Part shown: one piece after another, positions 58,420 to 64,000 of the stretch
Numbering within the stretch: position 1 is the stretch's first letter
Layout: each line of letters begins with the position of its first letter
From: Mermis nigrescens
Lineage: Eukaryota > Nematoda > Enoplea > Mermithida > Mermithidae
Assembly (NCBI GenBank): GCA_036768485.1
Contig: JAVLUZ010000756.1
Coordinates: 18,129 to 82,128, forward strand
DNA: 64,000 nt
Direction: 5' to 3'
Position numbers and translations under genes: made by a program
The notes under the pieces: generated by a model
Seen by the model: only the letters and a program-made list of their open reading frames with translations
Databases searched by the model: none
What the model was told of the DNA's origin: nothing

Positions 58420-59854
58420 ATGTGAACAGCTTTGAAATTTCTGATTCAGACGAATACGAACCTAATAATCTGGTCATTTTCAAAAGCTTAATCTGCAATA
58501 GGAGCGGAATTTTTGTGATGAAATAAATTGAATCGATCGATTAAAACGACTACATTATCAATAGTTGAGAAAAGTTGAAATGCATTCATGCAACCTGTTC
58601 TGAATGTGATAGTAAATCAGATGCGCATACACGATTAGACACTTATAAGGGTAGGACACATGTAAGTGGGAGGGAGCGGAGGTCTGAGAGATATAAATCT
58701 TGAAATCAAAAACGCACCCGCACAAAGGGCCCCTCTGAATTGAATTTTTGGAATGTGTTTTGCGATAATAGCCGGTTTTACCCATTCACACCCCTTACCC
58801 CAAATTCACTTGCTGCCCAAATGTGACTAGCTAGGAGCACCCTTGGGAGTGAGATCATGTGTTAGACCTCGAACGTCCGGTAGACCTCCCAAAATCGATA
58901 GACAATTCAATTTTTAGCATATTTTTTGTATTTTTGCAAGTTTTACACCTTCCAGACCTTCCAAGAATTAGGCTGCTGCCCATGTGTACTTAGGAGCCTA
59001 AACCAGACATGCATAGGGGCAAACTGTAAATGGGAGGATAGGGGGATGATTAAAAAAATGTCTGTCATCTTTCAGTCCCATAAACATAGAAAACAAATAC
59101 TCTTTTTTAAACTAAAGCTCGCATTTTATTGGCTGTTGCTTTTTTTAGGTGAATCTTTACCATTTTCAGTCAAAAGTTTTAGTTCGTGCACCTCTCCTTC
59201 CTCCTACAAAGCGCAGACTAGGTACCCCCTTCTCTAAATTTTGAGCTCTTAAACGTCTGCACACAGGGGTTAGGCGAAGTTAAGCCTTTATTATTGTAGA
59301 AGGAAATGGAAAAATATTCATGTAAAAATAAGGCAATTCGAGGTCTAAAGCGGTCAAAAGGTATAACTTTCTTGCAAAAGCGCCATAAGTCGGCTGCAGA
59401 CTGTCGATTGAGGCTGCTTTATGCTATTTTAACCTTTGGGCTAATTTTTTCGGCTCAGAAAGCTCTCTAGCTGACCTTCAACTGGTAGGTCAATCATGCG
59501 CTGTATCTAAATATAGTAGTCTAAATGCTTTAAAGGAAATATGAATTAAATATTTTTCGTAAAAAGTTTGGAATGTTTTGAAACTTATCATTTAAGATAG
59601 TTTCCCGCTACATAAGGTGACCTTTAAACGAAGCTATGCAGCTTCTTCTGGATTTAGTGACAGGCCACAGCGTGGACTATTTAAACTTCAGTCTCCAATG
59701 AAAGCACCACTGCCTATGACATTTTCGAATAACCAATCATTAAGATTTATCAAGACATTTTTTCAACCCAAAATTATGCTGCATTACAGATTTTCAGGTC
59801 CATCGCGGCTGATCGCGATTTTCATAAAATAGACTCCTAATAAGTGTTTGCGTT
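58420..59854. other. Probable intron, no gene seen
   Basis: AT-rich sequence between the PAN-like exon B and the TAA tract. Small frames at 58926-59237 and 59617-59832 have no motif and no counterpart in block A. Confidence 0.4.
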
Positions 59855-60144
<290 letters not shown>

Positions 60145-60481
60145 ATGCATTGAATTGCAAAAACATGAGTTCGCGGAAACATGAAGATGAGCCTCTACAT
60201 TTCTAATCTACGACCATGATCAAACAAGCAGTATTACTGATGTGGTGTTTTAAAAACAACCCACATGTCAAAATGGACGTATAGGATCTGAAGTGACTGC
60301 AATTTGCAGTCGTTCATGATGAATCTTGAAGCAATTTTCAACCTCTGTGCGTCTTTAATATACGAGTATATAATACTTTTTTAATGCATTTTTAGAATGC
60401 TCAATTTCGATCGTTATCGATTTAATCCAGACAGATGTCTATGCTTCCACAATACTTACGAGTATGTCAGCGTTGTTTTAA

Positions 60482-60590
60482 TAAACGATATACAATTGGA
60501 GGTTTTTTAATTGTTTGGCCTGATGATGAAAAAAATCAATATGATGCTACACTGAGACAAACAGTTCAAATGTCCAAATGACTGACTAAA
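60482..60590 (-). pseudogene. Helical exon remnant of paralog B
   Basis: DNA aligns with 45870-45990. In the frame of copy A it reads HHIDFFHHQAKQL after a TAG at about 60550, which could be either a stop or part of a shifted acceptor (TGTAG). Probably decayed. Confidence 0.4.
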
Positions 60591-60768
60591 CATATTCGTT
60601 TATAAAGTTGAGAGCCAAACTTTATTTACATATTAATTAATAAACAAAAGATTAATATTAAAGGGAATATCGAAAAATAATAAGGAAGTAAAATCATCAA
60701 TAAACGTACAAATGGATTATCCGCAGGAAGCCCACGTGTGATTAGGAATAGCAGAGTAACAGTGTTAG

Positions 60769-60975
60769 CATAGATGAGCAGCACCAAAGTTCAGGGGGCG
60801 CAAGATCTTTTGAAAGGTAAAAAATGGCCTTTAAAATAGTGGTACAGCGAAAAAACACCATTTTTCAACGTTTCTCATCAAGCAATCATTGGTATCGAAA
60901 AATTGCGAAAAAACAAATAAAATTTTCAAAAATTGAATTCTGCGGGGAGGGTGTATTTGTTTTTTTGGGGTTGCA
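60769..60975 (+). repeat. Gx MITE copy, right-truncated
   Basis: Starts CATAGATGAGCAGC, carries the AACACCATTTTTCAACG and AATTGAATTCTG words, and fades after about 60975. Confidence 0.7.
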
Positions 60976-62404
60976 ATGCAAAGAAAGGAAATTAGCTTGA
61001 CACGCGTAAAGCCACTAAAAGACTTCTAAACGGACCGAAAAGTTTTAAGAGCGTCACCCTGACAAAAACAATCATTGATTCCACCTACGGACCGAGACAG
61101 AACAAAAGTCAAAGAAAAAGATGGAACAAAACGCATTTTGTAAACCATCGACGATATCCAAGTCCGAGTTTTCAGAAATTTGTATTTGTTCTTCAAAAAA
61201 TTGCATAGCTGATCTTTTATGAGCTCAGAGATATCCATGTTCTAGCAAAGAAAAATGCTCCGATGGAACAAAAAAGACAAATATACATGGGATTGTGAAT
61301 CATTCAAGATGTAAACGGAGGGGACTAGGAAAAAATTACAAATGCAAATGAATAAAGTCGCAAAATATGTTAAAAATCAGACTTTCTATAAGCAACGCAA
61401 AAAATCGATGTATATTCTGCGGCCTGTACTTTAAAATAAACCATTCAACAAAAAAACGATTAAAAAAGCAGCAAGTTAGCTATGCAGCAGTAATGATAAA
61501 TTAGATGGAGTAAACTAGGAGACTTTGCAAGTCAATTGAATGAAATAGCAAACATCGATGCATTCAAGACAGTTTAAGAAATTGTTGGTTTAAAGCAGTA
61601 GGAAACGTGTAAGCTTATGTGAAACAGACTAAATGTAGGTACACTTGCATGCCCGCAACGATTGTGTGCACTAATCAACTGACGCCAGGTTTGCTTGCTA
61701 TAATACTTCTGATAAAAAAATAAAACACCTTTAAATAAAATTGCAGTTAGTTTTCTATCAGACACGATACGAAGCAAGTCAGCGTTACAACTTGCAAGCA
61801 ATTCACAAAAAGCAATTATTTTAGATTATGTTTATTCATTCTTATGTGAAGCATTTAAAATTATTTAAAGAACGTTACACCTTTTCAGAGGCCGCAGAAT
61901 ATACTTCGATTTTTCGCGTTGCTCAGAGACAGTCTGATTATTAGCAAATTTTGCGACTTTAAGCATTTACATAGGTAGATTTTTCCTGGTCCCCTCCTTT
62001 TTAATCCTTAATGATCCACACAATCCCAAGTATCTTCGTTTTTTTGTTCCATCGAAGCATTTTTCTATGCTAGTACCCTACTTTTAATCAGCATGAATTG
62101 AGTAAATCAGTCAGGAAACACATGCGGTAGCATGCCATACAAATGACAGCGGTGTAAGTACGCGGAAAACAATATTGTACTGAAGATCAGCATAATCTTT
62201 TTCAAACAAGACAACCTTACCTTATTAAAACATATCAAAGATTTTCTGCATAAACTTTACGCAATTATTGGGTGGAAAGAACACGTACGCTCAGATTCGT
62301 CAATCCTGACATTACATAGAACATTTTATAGAAAAAATCATGCTCCTGTAACGCTCTGAAACTGAATTTTATTTTTAGTGTAAACTTTACATAAGAACTG
62401 CGTG

Positions 62405-62610
62405 TCACATATGTAATAGAGGACGCTCGCTGAAGGCGAAACGCGTGTCAGCTGGTGTTGAACCTTCCAACCATTATCAGCGCTGACTCACAGCGCAGCT
62501 GTGTTACCACTGTGCCAAGACCGGTTCTCTTGCTAGAGAACGTTTAGCCCTTATATGCTGTTTTACCGCAACAGAGTATCAGCTGTTGCGTCAGCTGTCG
62601 TCCCTGACAG
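62405..62610 (-). mobile_element. tRNA-derived SINE-like insertion
   Basis: Interrupts a V tandem unit (GAACTGCGTGT on the left, CAGTGTGTAAAG on the right: imperfect target duplication). On the minus strand it has an A box TGGCACAGTGG (62507-62517) and a B box GGTTCAACACC (62454-62464) 42 bp apart, the layout of a Pol III promoter. No A-tail is obvious. Confidence 0.6.
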
Positions 62611-63163
62611 TGTGTAAAGAAAACATTCAGTTAGATTCGTAATCCTGACCTTACGGAATTTATTTTGAGAAAATTTACTTTTGCAGCGCTCTGGAAGTAA
62701 AATAAATTTGCAGTGTAAACTACACATCAACTATAAATGAATAGAGAAAAATTTACACAACTACTGAATTAGAGAAAATAAACAGTCAGATTCGTAATTC
62801 TCACGTTACGTAAAGCATTTTAAAAACAAATTTAGCTTCCGCAAGGCTGTAGAACTAGGGTTACTTTGTTGTGTGAACTTCACACAACCACAGGATGTAA
62901 ATAAGATTTTCGTCGGATTCGTAATTCTCATATTACTCTGAAATTACGATCAACATTTATGAAAAAATTTAGTCTCTATAATGCCTTGAAGACAAATAAA
63001 TATCAGATGTAAACCACTTTACACCACTTTTGAGTGTAAACAAAAGCAATCAACTGGCTTATCACGTTTGATTATTCCAGGTACATTTTTAGACTCGATA
63101 TCATGATAATATTCATAACCGTAGAAATTGGCAGAAAAAAGAAGACAGAAACATGTTTAATTG

Positions 63164-63178
63164 CGCGCGCACACACGC

Positions 63179-63238
<60 letters not shown>
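63164..63238 (+). repeat. (CA)n microsatellite
   Basis: About 37 CA dinucleotides inside the right arm of V copy 4; absent from the other copies. Confidence 0.97.
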
Positions 63239-63243
<5 letters not shown>

Positions 63244-64000
63244 AATTTTCGACCTTACACTTCCCTGAAAGGCTAAATATTGATGTAAATAAACGCGATT
63301 TACAGTGATGTGTTCCGACCCTGACCTATCCCGACTTTAAACAAAGAAAATGGCGAAGAAAAAAATCGGACAACAACGTATTTTCCACCATCCAACACAT
63401 TGTAAACTTTAAAAATCTGAACGTTACTCCCCACTGAGTATGAAGAAATTCAGTTTAGGCCAATTTGTAGCCTCTGAATCGTAGTAGTACATTTATATGT
63501 GGAAAACTTCTGTTCCACAAAATATTTGAGATATTCGTAAATCAAAATATGAAAAAAACTGTGTTTTTTCGCTTATTTTACGCTCCTAATTTTGAACTTT
63601 ATGCCCCCTAATTTGCTCAATATTGCGTTTCTTTAAACCCTGTTTGCTGCGACGTTTAGCCCTAAGAAGGTACTTCAATAATGTTCCATTTAATTTATCC
63701 CCACTGATAAGCGGAAAAGTCGTCAGAGATATCTTAGGCAAAATCTCCTTTTTACACTATCCTTTAGAATGTAAAGTTTAAACCCTTACATCTAACTCTG
63801 TTTTGAGTGCACAAACTTTGCTGGTAAGCAGAAAGTAGCCCATGAGTCGTAGTACGTTTCTATTGGAAAGAATTCTATGGACTGATAACCGGAGTTTTTG
63901 GCCGACATGAACAAATGGAAAACATGACAAAAATGTGTTTTTTTCACCCCAGGATTTTTTCACTCTTTACACTGCCATCCGAAAAGTAATACGAAATTCA

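Larger units (their letters stand above)
61240..64000. mobile_element. V foldback, copy 4 (inverse orientation, runs off window)
   Basis: Short left arm (61240-61440, TAGCAAAGAAAAATGCTCC block), centre (61440-61890) that is the reverse of the copy 3 centre, and a long right arm (61890-64000) that continues past the window. Tandem TTACAC/GTGTAA units lie at 62240-62960. A SINE is inserted at 62405-62610 and a (CA)n tract expanded at 63164-63238. Confidence 0.68.

Noticed and set aside
61026..61238. 70-codon minus-strand frame starting MDISELIKDQ
   Set aside because: Protein-like composition, but unrecognised, short, and directly beside V copy 4 without a paralog in the window.

Overview
The window looks like an AT-rich animal nuclear genome, most likely an insect or other arthropod. 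Evidence: host-type coding exons separated by long AT-rich introns, trypsin-like serine protease exons, a PAN/apple-like exon pair, long TAA, TA and CA microsatellites, and very dense eukaryotic transposons (mariner, hAT, DIRS-like, LTR/gypsy-like, Penelope-like, tRNA-like and foldback elements). There is no prokaryotic operon structure. The exact taxon cannot be named from the sequence.

Layout. 1-0.8 kb: three nested hAT-type MITEs, each bounded by an exact 8-bp target duplication. 1.3-2.4 kb: diverged direct repeats. 3.6-14.0 kb: left part of a long foldback family (called V here), broken by a 1.26-kb palindromic element (5.79-7.05) and by a 6.1-kb hAT transposon (7.76-13.88). The hAT carries a decayed transposase and is itself hit by an array-ended element that contains a solo LTR. 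14.1-18.7 kb: DIRS-like retroelement remnant holding a stack of nested hAT-type elements. 18.7-25.9 kb: GGCGCC-array element, then the 3' part of an LTR retroelement: integrase remnant, a 4.3-kb broken accessory ORF with a 3'-5' exonuclease-like domain, polypurine tract and 3' LTR.

26-34 kb, minus strand: two exons of a trypsin-like protease (33.55-33.06 and 27.72-27.35). The space between them holds a 3.3-kb foldback whose left arm carries a mariner and whose right arm carries a hAT MITE. 34.1-40.5 kb: two further V-family foldbacks, one apparently inside the other. 42.2-46.1 and 58.1-60.6 kb: two paralogous, same-oriented gene fragments, each with a helical exon, a TAA microsatellite in the intron and a PAN/apple-like exon. 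48-57 kb: a tRNA-like sequence, a hairpin MITE, a Penelope-like RT fragment, two MITEs, and a pair of nested array-ended elements. 61.2-64 kb: a fourth V copy in inverse orientation, with a tRNA-derived SINE inserted.

The most unusual themes are: (1) at least seven unrelated elements, mostly foldback-like, that end in arrays of a private short repeat word and mostly have 8-bp target duplications, two of them sharing the same asymmetric termini; (2) the exonuclease-like domain in the accessory ORF of the LTR element; (3) the V foldbacks with tandem units of about 130 bp, each carrying a TTACAC/GTGTAA palindrome. All boundaries, repeat matches and domain calls were made by eye and no database search was run. 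Family names such as Gx, Gy, Gz, V and FB are labels invented for this window.
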